Source: JAJXWB01 sp046349085 (GTDB lineage: Bacteria > Pseudomonadota > Alphaproteobacteria > Rhizobiales > Beijerinckiaceae). From it: a stretch of 64,000 bases of DNA. The stretch lies in NCBI GenBank assembly GCA_046349085.1, contig JAXMDA010000003.1:372001-436000 (forward strand), written 5' to 3'. The notes under the pieces are model-generated. The model was given only the letters and a program-made list of their open reading frames with translations, had not been told where the DNA came from and searched no databases. This document shows, one piece after another, positions 1 to 8,091 of this stretch. Numbering within the stretch: the first letter of the stretch is position 1; each line of letters begins with the position of its first letter. The position numbers were made by a program, and so were the translations under genes.

Positions 1-1307
1 ATCCCGTGGAAATGGAGACGACGCCGCCGCGCATCATCGTTTCAGGCGAGGGCGTGAGCATCGTTGATCTCGACGGCAAGCGCGTCGTCGACGCCGTCGG
101 CGGCCTGTGGAACGTCAATCTGGGATATTCCAACGAACCGATCAAACAGGCGATCGCGCGCCAGCTCGCCGAGCTTCCCTATTATTCCGCCTTTCGCGGC
201 ACCACCAATCCGCGCCTCATCGAACTCGGCGCCCGCCTCGTCGACATCCTGAAAGTCGAGAACATGCGCCGCGCCATGTTCACCTCGGGCGGCTCGGATT
301 CAGTCGAGAGCGCGTTGCGCATCGCCCGGCAATACTGGAAAGTGCGCGGCAAGGCCGACAAGACCAAGTTTCTCGCGCTGAAGAAAGGCTATCACGGCAC
401 GCATTTCGGCGGCGCCTCGGTGAATGGAAACCAGAATTTCCGCCGCGCCTACGAGCCGTTGCTGCCGGGCGTCTATCACGCGCCGTCGCCTTTCCTCTAC
501 CGCAACCCGTTCGACGAGACCAACCCCGAGCGTCTCTCCGATCTCTGCGTCGCCGCGCTGGAGGACGAGATCAAGTTCCAGGGCGCCGACACGATCGCCG
601 CCTTTATTGCCGAGCCCGTGCTAGGCGCCGGCGGCGTCATCGTGCCGCCGGCGGGCTTCATGAAGAAGGTCCGCGCGCTGCTCGACCGCCACGACATTCT
701 CATGATCGCCGACGAGGTGATTACAGGCTTCGGCCGGACAGGCGAATGGTTCGGCGCGCGGCTCGACGGTTTTGCGCCCGATGTCATGTGCATCGCCAAG
801 GCGATCACCTCGGGCTATTTCCCGCTCGGCGCCTGCATGGTCAACGAGAAGATCGAAAGCGCCTTCATGAACTCGGACGACGCGCTGGCCGCCATCTTCC
901 ATGGCTATACCTATTCCGGCCATCCCGTGGGCTGCGCGGCGGCCATCGCCTGTCTCGACGAGACGTTCGCCCGCGATCTGCCCGGCAATTCGGCGCGCGA
1001 AGGCGCCTTCATGCTCGACGCCTTCGGCAAGCTCGCCGCGCGCCATGACACGATCGGCGATGTGCGCGGCAAGGGCCTGATGCTCGCAATCGAATTCGTC
1101 GCGGACCGCGCGGCGAAGACGCCCGCCGGGAAGAAATACATGGGCGCGCTCGCCGACGCCGCCTACGAGGCCGGCGCGCTCGTGCGCGTGTCGGCAAACG
1201 TCATGATCATGTCGCCGCCGCTCGTGCTGGAGCGCAAGGATTCGCAGCAGATCGTCGATGCGGTCACACATGCGGTCTCCGCCGTCCGTCTCGACCCGGC
1301 TCAGTGA
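1..1307 (+). CDS. Class III pyridoxal-phosphate aminotransferase, 5' end cut by window edge
   Basis: Fold-type I, class III aminotransferase (omega-transaminase type), which moves an amino group from an amine or omega-amino acid to a keto acid using PLP. The frame is open to the first base. A GTG at 6 could start it, but no ribosome site is visible and about 20 N-terminal residues usual for the family seem missing, so I treat it as partial. Counting from that GTG, the PLP lysine is K265 in the motif CIAKAITSG, preceded by the cofactor aspartate motif IADEVITGFGRTG and the cofactor-binding stretch TSGGSDSVE. The C-terminal small domain is complete (GKGLMLAIEF). The stop overlaps the next gene by 4 bases, so they are probably cotranscribed. 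The substrate cannot be read from sequence. Confidence 0.9.
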   Translation, partial: PVEMETTPPRIIVSGEGVSIVDLDGKRVVDAVGGLWNVNLGYSNEPIKQAIARQLAELPYYSAFRGTTNPRLIELGARLVDILKVENMRRAMFTSGGSDSVESALRIARQYWKVRGKADKTKFLALKKGYHGTHFGGASVNGNQNFRRAYEPLLPGVYHAPSPFLYRNPFDETNPERLSDLCVAALEDEIKFQGADTIAAFIAEPVLGAGGVIVPPAGFMKKVRALLDRHDILMIADEVITGFGRTGEWFGARLDGFAPDVMCIAKAITSGYFPLGACMVNEKIESAFMNSDDALAAIFHGYTYSGHPVGCAAAIACLDETFARDLPGNSAREGAFMLDAFGKLAARHDTIGDVRGKGLMLAIEFVADRAAKTPAGKKYMGALADAAYEAGALVRVSANVMIMSPPLVLERKDSQQIVDAVTHAVSAVRLDPAQ

Positions 1308-1960
1308 GCTTGACTGTGCAACGCCGGGGACTGCTGCTCGATTTCGGCGGCGTCATATCGATCACGCTGTTCGAGCGGCATCGCATCAGCGAGCGCCTGC
1401 TCGGCCTGCCCGAAGGCGCGCTCGACTGGCGAGGCCCCTTCGATCCGCAGGGCGACAAACTCTGGCGCGACATGATCGAGAACCGCATCAGCGAGCGCGA
1501 CTACTGGGCGATTCGAGCCAGGGAAACGGGCCGGCGCCTCGGCGAGGACTGGGACATGCTCGCCATGATCCGCCGCACCATCGGCGACGACCCGAACCTG
1601 CACGTGCGGCCGGAGGCGCGCGATCTCGTGTTTCTCGCGAAGGCCGCCGGCCGCCGCGTTGGAATCCTCTCCAACGAACTTGAGCTCTTCTACGGCGCCG
1701 ACACGATGGCCAAGCTCGACGTCTTGAAACTGATGGACGCGCTGGTCGACGCCACGCACACAAAAATCCTGAAGCCCGATCCGCGGGCCTATGCGCTGGG
1801 ATGCGAGGCGCTCGGCCTCACGCCTCAAGACGTGGTCTTCGTCGACGATCAGGAGCGCAATGTCGAAGGGGCCAGGAATGCCGGCCTCACGGCCATCCGC
1901 TTCGACGTCGCCGATCCCGCGCGCTCCTTCGCCGAAGCGGCGGAAGCGCTGAATCTTTAG
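1304..1960 (+). CDS. HAD superfamily hydrolase (subfamily IA)
   Basis: 218-residue haloacid dehalogenase-like hydrolase, probably a small-molecule phosphatase. All four HAD motifs are present: motif I with nucleophile D13 (LLLDFGGVI), motif II serine in GILSNE, motif III lysine in KILKPD, and motif IV acidic pair in VVFVDDQERN. The second Asp of the classical DxD motif is Gly here, as in other DFGGV-type members, so the general acid may differ. A helical cap lies between motifs I and II. It starts with GTG overlapping the aminotransferase stop (GTGA), so the two are translationally coupled. Substrate unknown. Confidence 0.88.
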   Translation: MSLTVQRRGLLLDFGGVISITLFERHRISERLLGLPEGALDWRGPFDPQGDKLWRDMIENRISERDYWAIRARETGRRLGEDWDMLAMIRRTIGDDPNLHVRPEARDLVFLAKAAGRRVGILSNELELFYGADTMAKLDVLKLMDALVDATHTKILKPDPRAYALGCEALGLTPQDVVFVDDQERNVEGARNAGLTAIRFDVADPARSFAEAAEALNL

Positions 1961-2114
1961 AGCGTTGCCGCATCAGGCGGAAACAACGCCGTCATTGCGA
2001 GCCGACAGAAGTTGGCGCCGGGCAGCCGGCGCCCGGAAGCCGGCGCCCGGAAGTCGGCTGTTGCCGACTTCGCCGGACAGCGAAGCAGTGGAACGGCGCG
2101 CGCGGCGCCTGCTC

Positions 2115-2888
2115 TCAGAAGATCGAATAGGCGCCGTCGATAAGGAACATTTCGGCGGTATGATAGGACGATCCCGTGCTCATGATATAGACGGCGATCG
2201 CCGCGAAATCCTCCGGCTTGCCGAAGCGCCGCATCGGAATGCGCGGCATGACGTTCGCCACGAACTTCTCGTTGCCGAACAGACCTTCCGTCATCTCGGA
2301 CTGGATCCAGCCCGGCAATACGCAATGCGCGGTCACGCCATAGCGCGACAGCTCCACCGCCAGCGCGCGAATGATGGAATTCAACGCGCCCTTGGTCGCC
2401 GCATAATGTTCGTTGCGCGCAGTTCCCGAGATGGACGCAAGGCTCGACGTGGCGACGAGACGGCCGAAGGCGTCGCCTTTTCCCGCGCGGTCGCGCATGT
2501 GGCGCGCCGCGTGCTGCATGGTCAGCACGGCGCCGTCCAGGTTCGTCGCAAGCATCTGCCGCCACTCTCTCTGCGGCCGGTCGATGAAGGAACTGCGGCC
2601 GCCGCCGCCGATGCCGGCATTGGCGAAGCAGCCGTCGACGCGCCCATATTTCGAAAGCGTCTCGTTGAACGCGCGCTCGATCGAGGCGGGATCGGATACA
2701 TCGCATTGCCGCGCCTCGCACTTGCCGTTCGCCAGCGACTTGAGCGCGGCTGCGTTCTTCGCCTCGTTGCGGCCCCAGATCGACACGGCCGCGCCCGCGG
2801 CGGCCATGCCCTGCGCCATGCCGAGGCCGATGCCGCCATTGCCGCCGGTGACGATGACGACGCGGCCTGTGAGATCGAAAAGCGACAC
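2115..2888 (-). CDS. SDR family NAD(P)-dependent oxidoreductase
   Basis: 257-residue classical short-chain dehydrogenase/reductase. The Rossmann cofactor motif TGGNGGIG is at residues 14-21, the NAG motif appears as FANAGIG, and the catalytic Ser and YxxxK motif are present (TSSLAS then YAATK). The C-terminus ends in the usual DGAYSIF form of the substrate lid. It is encoded alone and opposite to its left neighbour. The preceding 150 bases carry short GC-rich direct repeats and half of the dispersed repeat family A (near 1989). It divides from the secreted-protein gene at 3078 by a 189-base divergent promoter region. Substrate not predictable. Confidence 0.88.
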   Translation of the reverse strand: MSLFDLTGRVVIVTGGNGGIGLGMAQGMAAAGAAVSIWGRNEAKNAAALKSLANGKCEARQCDVSDPASIERAFNETLSKYGRVDGCFANAGIGGGGRSSFIDRPQREWRQMLATNLDGAVLTMQHAARHMRDRAGKGDAFGRLVATSSLASISGTARNEHYAATKGALNSIIRALAVELSRYGVTAHCVLPGWIQSEMTEGLFGNEKFVANVMPRIPMRRFGKPEDFAAIAVYIMSTGSSYHTAEMFLIDGAYSIF

Positions 2889-3077
2889 GAATTCCTCCTG
2901 CTGTTGCTATCTGCAATCATCTTAGGCGCGCGGCCGGAATGATATCAATCGCGCAATCCCCCCGCATGGAAAGAGGGGCGATGTGACCGGCGACACCGAC
3001 GCCTGGTTAATGAACTGTTACCTCTTCCCCTGCAACGGCGAACGACTGATCGGCGCCGTTCAAATTGGGGAAGCGTC

Positions 3078-3380
3078 ATGATCAGGATTTTGACAACTGC
3101 CGCTTTGGCGGCGGCGTGTGCGACCGCCGCCTCGTCGACGACGACTTTCGCTGCGCCGCGAGGCGCGACCTGGTTCGAATGCACGGGAGGCTGGCAACCC
3201 CACCCCTGCATCGACGGAAGCTCGATCGGCGAGCGCGGACGGCGCATCGCCTTCAGGCTGCCGCCGCCTCCGCCTCCGCCGGAGGTTCCACGGTATGAAA
3301 TCCATCCCGAAGGCAACGGCTCCGTCGCCGGCGGCGGCGGCGCCGGCGGAGGCGGCGGAGGGGGCGGCGGAGGCCGCTGA
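3078..3380 (+). CDS. Small secreted protein with Pro tract and poly-glycine tail
   Basis: 100-residue protein of unknown function. Residues 1-25 form a signal peptide (MIRIL, hydrophobic Ala/Leu stretch, cleavage near TFAAP). A short mature region holds two cysteines (FECTGGWQPHPCID) that could pair in the periplasm. It is followed by a run of seven prolines and ends in a nearly pure glycine tail of about 20 residues. A GGGGAA ribosome site lies 7 bases before the ATG. A strong hairpin follows the stop at 3394-3424, so it is probably a single-gene transcript. It may be a small cell-envelope or matrix protein; I do not recognise a family. Confidence 0.7.
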   Translation: MIRILTTAALAAACATAASSTTTFAAPRGATWFECTGGWQPHPCIDGSSIGERGRRIAFRLPPPPPPPEVPRYEIHPEGNGSVAGGGGAGGGGGGGGGGR

Positions 3381-3393
3381 TGCCTGAATGCGA

Positions 3394-3424
3394 ACGGGAC
3401 GGATGCAAAATGCGTCCGTCCCGT
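3394..3424 (+). terminator. Hairpin downstream of the glycine-rich protein gene
   Basis: Perfect 10-bp inverted repeat (ACGGGACGGA against TCCGTCCCGT) closing an 11-base loop, 13 bases after the stop codon. A long U-tract is missing, so it could be a terminator that depends on another factor or a 3'-end stabiliser. The sequence shows the hairpin; its role is inferred from position. Confidence 0.5.
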
Positions 3425-3495
3425 CTGCGTTTGCCGGCGATTGACAACGCCTGCCCCGTCCCGATGCTGTGCGGCGAAACAAATCGGGAAACGCC

Positions 3496-4389
3496 ATGGC
3501 TTACGAACAGATTCGCGTCTCTGTCGCCGACAATATCCAGACCATCACGCTGCATCGTCCAGACAAGCTGAACGCCTTCACCGGGCAGATGATGCACGAA
3601 TTGATCGCCGCCTTCGACGAGGCCGACGCCAACGACGACGTGCGCGTCGTCATCGTCACCGGCGAGGGCCGCGCCTTCTGCGCCGGCGCCGATCTGTCGG
3701 CAGGCGCCAGCACCTTCGAACTCTCCAAGCGCAAGGATCGCGCGCAGCCCAGGGAAAGCGGCGGCAAGACGGACTATTCCGACGAGGCGATCCGCGACGG
3801 CGGCGGCCGCGTCACCCTGCGCATCTTCAAGTCGCTGAAACCTGTCATCGCCGCCATCAACGGCCCCGCCGTCGGCATCGGCGCCACGATGACTCTGCCG
3901 ATGGATATTCGTCTCGCCTCGAGCGACGCGCGCATCGGCTTCGTCTTCTCGCGCCGCGGCATCGTCATGGAGGCGGCGTCGAGCTGGTTCCTGCCGCGTC
4001 TCGTTGGGCCGCAGCAGGCGCTGGAATGGGTCTATTCCGGCCGCGTGTTCAATGCGGACGAAGCATTGCGCGGGCGCCTCGTATCGAAAGTACTGCCGCC
4101 CGACGAATTGCTGCCTGAAGCCCGCCGGCTGGCGAAGGAGATCGTGGATAATACCGCGCCCGTGTCGGTCGCGCTGCAGCGGCAGATGATCTGGCGGATG
4201 CTCGGCGCCGACGATCCGATGGAGGCGCACAAGATCGACTCGCGCGGCATTTTCGAACGCGGCCGCTCGGCCGACGTGAAGGAAGGCGTGACGAGCTTCC
4301 TCGAGAAGCGCCCGCCGCGCTTCCCCGACAAGGTGTCGAAGGACATGCCGCCTTACTTTCCGTGGTGGGAAGAACGCAAGTACAAGTGA
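3496..4389 (+). CDS. Enoyl-CoA hydratase/isomerase (crotonase) family protein
   Basis: 297-residue crotonase-fold enzyme, expected to hydrate or isomerise enoyl-CoA in beta-oxidation. The oxyanion-hole segments are visible (RAFCAGADLS and INGPAVGIGATM). The first catalytic Glu of classical hydratases (GGGCE) is replaced (GIGAT), while the second Glu region is retained (RRGIVMEAASSW), a pattern common in isomerase-like or specialised crotonases. The start at 3496 (MAYEQIRV) is chosen over an in-frame ATG 27 bases upstream because GGGAA precedes it and it matches the family N-terminus. It stands just before a convergent set of acyl-CoA dehydrogenase genes. Substrate unknown. Confidence 0.88.
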   Translation: MAYEQIRVSVADNIQTITLHRPDKLNAFTGQMMHELIAAFDEADANDDVRVVIVTGEGRAFCAGADLSAGASTFELSKRKDRAQPRESGGKTDYSDEAIRDGGGRVTLRIFKSLKPVIAAINGPAVGIGATMTLPMDIRLASSDARIGFVFSRRGIVMEAASSWFLPRLVGPQQALEWVYSGRVFNADEALRGRLVSKVLPPDELLPEARRLAKEIVDNTAPVSVALQRQMIWRMLGADDPMEAHKIDSRGIFERGRSADVKEGVTSFLEKRPPRFPDKVSKDMPPYFPWWEERKYK

Positions 4390-4396
4390 CACGAAA

Positions 4397-4486
4397 CGTC
4401 ATCCCGGACGGCCCGCGGGGCCGGTCCGGGATCCAGCCGACCACAAAGATGGCGCGATGCTGGATCCCGCTTTCGCGGGGATGACA
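4397..4486. repeat. Dispersed inverted repeat, family B copy 1
   Basis: About 90 bases with outer arms starting GTCATCCCGG and ending CGCGGGGATGAC, so the whole unit can fold back. It lies between the convergent crotonase and acyl-CoA dehydrogenase genes. Similar units are at 5685, 20659 and 24990, with a divergent one at 27938. Confidence 0.7.
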
Positions 4487-4492
4487 ATGGGC

Positions 4493-5668
4493 TTACTGCG
4501 CCGCCTGCGCCTTGCGGCCCTTGCCGCTCGACAGGCCCATCTGCTTGGCGATCACCTGCAGCATGATCTCGTTCGCGCCGCCGCCGATGGCCGTCAGCCG
4601 GATGTCGCGCATGATGCGCGAGATGCGCGATTCCCACATGTAGCCCTGCCCGCCCCAGAATTGCAGGCAGGCGTTGGGAATTTCGAGCGCGAGCTTGCCG
4701 GCCAGATACTTGGCGATCGACGCCTTCTCCGTCACGTCGCCGCCGCCGATGTAGAGCTCCGCCGCGTTCCATGAGATCGCGCGCAGGGCTTCGACCTCCG
4801 AATGCATGGCGGCGAGCTTGTGCTGGATCGTCTGCATGTCGATCAGCGCCGAGCCGAAGGCCTTGCGCTCGCGCACATAGTCGATCGTGATGCCGATCGC
4901 GGTCTCCAGCATGGCCACCGCCTTCGCCGCCGCATAGAGGCGCTCTTCCTGGAACTGCTCCATCTGGTAGGTGAAGCCGCGCCCCTCTTCGCCGATGCGG
5001 TGGCGCACGGGCACGCGCACGCCATCGAAGAAGATCTGCGCCGTGTCGGATGCATGCAGGCCGAGCTTCTTCAGCTTGCGCGCGACCTGCACGCCCTTCG
5101 TCTTCATCGGCACGATAATCAGCGACTTGTTGCGATGCGGCTGGCCGTCGGACGTATTGGCGAGCAGGCACATCCAGTCCGCCTGCACGCCGTTGGTGAT
5201 CCACATTTTCGAGCCGGTGATGACGTAATCGTCGCCGTCGCGCACGGCGCGCGTGCGGATCGAGGCGACATCCGAGCCCGCGCCTTCCTCCGACACGCCG
5301 ATGCACGCGACCATCTCGCCTGATATCGCCGGCGCGAGAAATTCGCGGCGCAACGCGTCCGAGCCATGCTTGGCGAGCGCCGGCGTCGCCATGTCCGTCT
5401 GCACGCCGAGCGCCGTGGCGACGCCGCCCGCGAGCGCGCGCCCCCATTCCTCCGCCGCGACCATCGAATAGGAATAATCGAGCCCGAGGCCGCCATAGGC
5501 TTCGGGCTTGCTGATGCCGAGAAATCCCGCCGCGCCCGCCTTCTTGAACAGTTCGTGCGCGGGAAAGATGCCGGCCTCCTCCCATGCGTCAGCATGGGGA
5601 TCGATTTCGCTCTGCACGAACTTGCGCAGGGAGCGGCGGAGTTCCTCGTGTTCTTGTGTGAAGATCAT
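4493..5668 (-). CDS. Acyl-CoA dehydrogenase (isovaleryl/citronellyl-CoA dehydrogenase-like)
   Basis: 391-residue FAD acyl-CoA dehydrogenase. The signature segments GVSEEGAGSDVAS and ITGSKMWITNG bind flavin and acyl-CoA. The Glu of the MCAD-type motif YEGT is absent (IGGGANEI here), but a Glu is present in FQEERL, the position used as catalytic base by isovaleryl- and long-chain acyl-CoA dehydrogenases. It is closely similar along its whole length to the dehydrogenase at 48866-50032, so the two are paralogs. It is last in a minus-strand run from the IclR gene, separated from the preceding gene by a repeat B copy. A branched-chain or terpenoid acyl-CoA substrate is plausible but not proven. Confidence 0.92.
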   Translation of the reverse strand: MIFTQEHEELRRSLRKFVQSEIDPHADAWEEAGIFPAHELFKKAGAAGFLGISKPEAYGGLGLDYSYSMVAAEEWGRALAGGVATALGVQTDMATPALAKHGSDALRREFLAPAISGEMVACIGVSEEGAGSDVASIRTRAVRDGDDYVITGSKMWITNGVQADWMCLLANTSDGQPHRNKSLIIVPMKTKGVQVARKLKKLGLHASDTAQIFFDGVRVPVRHRIGEEGRGFTYQMEQFQEERLYAAAKAVAMLETAIGITIDYVRERKAFGSALIDMQTIQHKLAAMHSEVEALRAISWNAAELYIGGGDVTEKASIAKYLAGKLALEIPNACLQFWGGQGYMWESRISRIMRDIRLTAIGGGANEIMLQVIAKQMGLSSGKGRKAQAAQ

Positions 5669-5684
5669 CTGACGACGCTCGCCG

Positions 5685-5769
5685 TGTCATTCCCGCGCAA
5701 GCGGGACTCCAGAGTCGTATTCGCAATCATTCGTTCTGCTCCTGGATGCCCGCTTACGCGGGCATGACA
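5685..5769. repeat. Dispersed inverted repeat, family B copy 2
   Basis: Unit of about 85 bases with arms TCATTCCCGCG and CGCGGGCATGA, filling the gap between two co-oriented acyl-CoA dehydrogenase genes. The transcript of this minus-strand operon would contain it as a hairpin. Confidence 0.7.
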
Positions 5770-5770
5770 A

Positions 5771-6934
5771 TCACCCCGGCAGATCCAGCACCTGCTTGGC
5801 GACGATGTTCCGCTGCACTTCGCTTGAGCCGCCGTAGATCGTCGCCGGCCGTGCGAGCCAGTAATGCGCGAGCGCGTCGAGGCTGTCGTTGCCGTACGTG
5901 ACAGGCTCGTCGATCGAGCCGTTTTCCGCCGAAACTTCGACCAGCGTCTCGGTGATCTTCTGATAGGTCGCGGTCGCGAATATCTTGAGGATCGAGACAT
6001 CGGGGCCGAGCGCCTCGCCGCGCCGCAGGACGTCGGCAAAACGCGAATAGGCTTCCGTCAGATCGGCGACGTCGAGCCGCAATTGCGTGAACTTGTCGCG
6101 GAAGCGGTCGTCGTCGAACGCGCCGGTCGAGCGCCCGAGCAGCGCGAGGCGGTTGAGCGCGACCTGCGAGAGTTTGGGGCTGCCCAGGAAGATGCGCTCG
6201 AAGCCGAGCAGCGCCTTGGCCATCGTCCAGCCTTCGTTGACCTTGCCGACGATGTTTTCCTTCGGCACGCGCACGTTGTCGAAGAAGGTCTCGCAGAATT
6301 CCTCGTGGCCGCCGAGCGTCATGATCGGGCGGCGCGTGACGCCGGGCGTCGAGAGGTCGACGAGCAGGAAGGAAATGCCTTCCTGCTTCTTCGCCTGCTT
6401 GTCGGTGCGCACGAGCAGGAAGATCCAGTTGGCGTCCTGCGCCAGCGTCGTCCAGGTCTTCTGGCCGTTGACGACCCAGTGGTCGCCGTCGAGTACGGCT
6501 TCGAGCCGCAGCGAGGCAAGGTCGGAGCCGGCGTTCGGCTCCGAATATCCCTGGCACCACACGTCCTCGCAAGCGATGATGCGCGGCAGATAGGTCTGGC
6601 GTTGTTCTTCGCTGCCGTAGTTGATCAACAGCGGGCCGAGCATGACGATGCCCATGTCCGGCGCGCGCGGCACGCCGGCGCGGTCGAGCTCCTCGAGATA
6701 GGCGATCTGCTTGGCCACCGACATGCCCATGCCGCCGTACTTCTTCGGCCATTGCGGCGCGAGCCAGCCGCGTTTCGACAGTTTCTGGCTCCACGGCTTC
6801 ACCTCATGCCAGCGGATGCGGCGCGGCAGGTGGCGGATTTCCGGCGGGCATTCGGCCTCGATGAAGTCGCGGACCATGGCGCGGAATTCCGCATCGGTCA
6901 TCGCGTCGTAATCGTCTCGGGCGACAGCGGTCAT
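5771..6934 (-). CDS. Acyl-CoA dehydrogenase, large subunit of a PimC/PimD-like pair
   Basis: 387-residue acyl-CoA dehydrogenase (N-terminal, middle and C-terminal domains all present). Signatures are YSEPNAGSDLAS and VNGQKTWTT. The C-terminal motif reads IYGGSSEVQRN, without the MCAD-type Glu. E246 in LLGFERIFL lies at the helix-G position that supplies the base in heteromeric acyl-CoA dehydrogenases. The start at 6934 (MTAVARDDY) has a GAGG site and lies 7 bases after the stop of the short dehydrogenase gene at 6942. Large plus short acyl-CoA dehydrogenase genes side by side are typical of PimC/PimD or steroid ChsE alpha2beta2 enzymes, so I infer a heteromer with 6942-8075. Confidence 0.9.
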   Translation of the reverse strand: MTAVARDDYDAMTDAEFRAMVRDFIEAECPPEIRHLPRRIRWHEVKPWSQKLSKRGWLAPQWPKKYGGMGMSVAKQIAYLEELDRAGVPRAPDMGIVMLGPLLINYGSEEQRQTYLPRIIACEDVWCQGYSEPNAGSDLASLRLEAVLDGDHWVVNGQKTWTTLAQDANWIFLLVRTDKQAKKQEGISFLLVDLSTPGVTRRPIMTLGGHEEFCETFFDNVRVPKENIVGKVNEGWTMAKALLGFERIFLGSPKLSQVALNRLALLGRSTGAFDDDRFRDKFTQLRLDVADLTEAYSRFADVLRRGEALGPDVSILKIFATATYQKITETLVEVSAENGSIDEPVTYGNDSLDALAHYWLARPATIYGGSSEVQRNIVAKQVLDLPG

Positions 6935-6941
6935 GGGAGCC

Positions 6942-8075
6942 TCAAACCTGTTCGAGCGCGGGCGAGAGCGCCGCATAGCGCTTGCGATGCTGCGCGCCGT
7001 TGCCGAGCCATGCGGCGAGCTTGATCGCGCGCCGCACGAAAAGACCGATGTCGTGCTCGTCGGTATAGCCGATCGCGCCGTGCATCTGGATCGCTTCCTT
7101 GGCGATGGCGAGCGCGCCGTCCGAGCAGCGCGCCTTGCAGGCCGACGCGATCAGCGCCTTTTCGCGCGCATCGGCGTCCTCGAAGGCGCGCGCCGCGCGA
7201 TCGATCGCCGCGCGCATCATCTGCGTCGTCACATAGAGATCGACGGCGCGATGCTGCAAGGCCTGGAACGAGCCGATCGCCTTGCCGAACTGCTTGCGCT
7301 GCCGCAGATAATCGAGCGTCATGTCGAGCGCGCGCTGCGACAGGCCGAACATTTCGGCGGACGCCGCGATCCGCGTCTCGTCGAGCGCGGCGTCGAGCGC
7401 CGCCTCGCCCTCGCCGGGCGGCGCGATGCAAAAGCCGCTTGCGGCCTGCGCGTCCTGCAGATGCGCGCGATGGCAGGTCGTGCCGTCGGTGAAGTACCGC
7501 GTCTCCAGCTTCACGCCCTTCGCGCCGGTCTCGACATGGAACAGGCCGACGCCTTCGGGCGTCCTTGCGGAAACGATCAGTCCGTCGGCCCGCGCGGCGC
7601 CGTGCACGAAATCCTTCACGCCCGCCAGCCGCCAGCCGTCCGACGCCGGCGTCGCGCGCGTCTCGCATTCGCTGGCGTGCAGCGCGCCGACCGCTTCCTG
7701 CCAGGCGACGGCGATCACGCGCGCGCCTTCGATGAGCCCCGCCATCAGGGCGTCGTTCTGCGCGCCCGCGCCGTTGACGAGCGTGCGCATGGCCAGCACG
7801 CCGACGGCCGACAGCGGCTCCGGCCCGATGCCGCGGCCCGTCTCCGCCAGCAGCGCCACGCATTCCGCGACGCCAAGACCCATGCCGCCGCAGCGTTCGG
7901 GCGCGCGCAGGCCTACCCAGCCGAGCTGCGTCATCTCGCTCCAGCGCGCGGCGTCGTAGCCCTCAGGTCTCTTGCGCCAGGCGCGCACGTCGCGCGCCAT
8001 GTCGGAACGGTTGACGTAGTCAGCCGCGCTGTCGCGCAACATGCGCAAAAGGTCTTCCGTCTCGCCGGAACTCAT
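6942..8075 (-). CDS. Acyl-CoA dehydrogenase, short subunit of a PimC/PimD-like pair
   Basis: 377-residue, divergent acyl-CoA dehydrogenase of the short type. It ends soon after the HGAIGYTDEHDIG motif and lacks the usual C-terminal GG-T-EVQ segment. The middle domain is poorly conserved and the flavin signature is weak (AWQEAVGALHASE). It carries Arg in ETRIAASAEMFG and the dimer helix motif YLRQRKQFGKAIGSFQ. By analogy with heteromeric steroid-degrading dehydrogenases it should complete the active site of the large partner encoded at 5771-6934. GAGAGA precedes the ATG. It sits 16 bases downstream of the IclR gene on the same strand, so it probably shares its transcript. Confidence 0.88.
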   Translation of the reverse strand: MSSGETEDLLRMLRDSAADYVNRSDMARDVRAWRKRPEGYDAARWSEMTQLGWVGLRAPERCGGMGLGVAECVALLAETGRGIGPEPLSAVGVLAMRTLVNGAGAQNDALMAGLIEGARVIAVAWQEAVGALHASECETRATPASDGWRLAGVKDFVHGAARADGLIVSARTPEGVGLFHVETGAKGVKLETRYFTDGTTCHRAHLQDAQAASGFCIAPPGEGEAALDAALDETRIAASAEMFGLSQRALDMTLDYLRQRKQFGKAIGSFQALQHRAVDLYVTTQMMRAAIDRAARAFEDADAREKALIASACKARCSDGALAIAKEAIQMHGAIGYTDEHDIGLFVRRAIKLAAWLGNGAQHRKRYAALSPALEQV

Positions 8076-8091
8076 TCTCTCGTCTTTCCGC

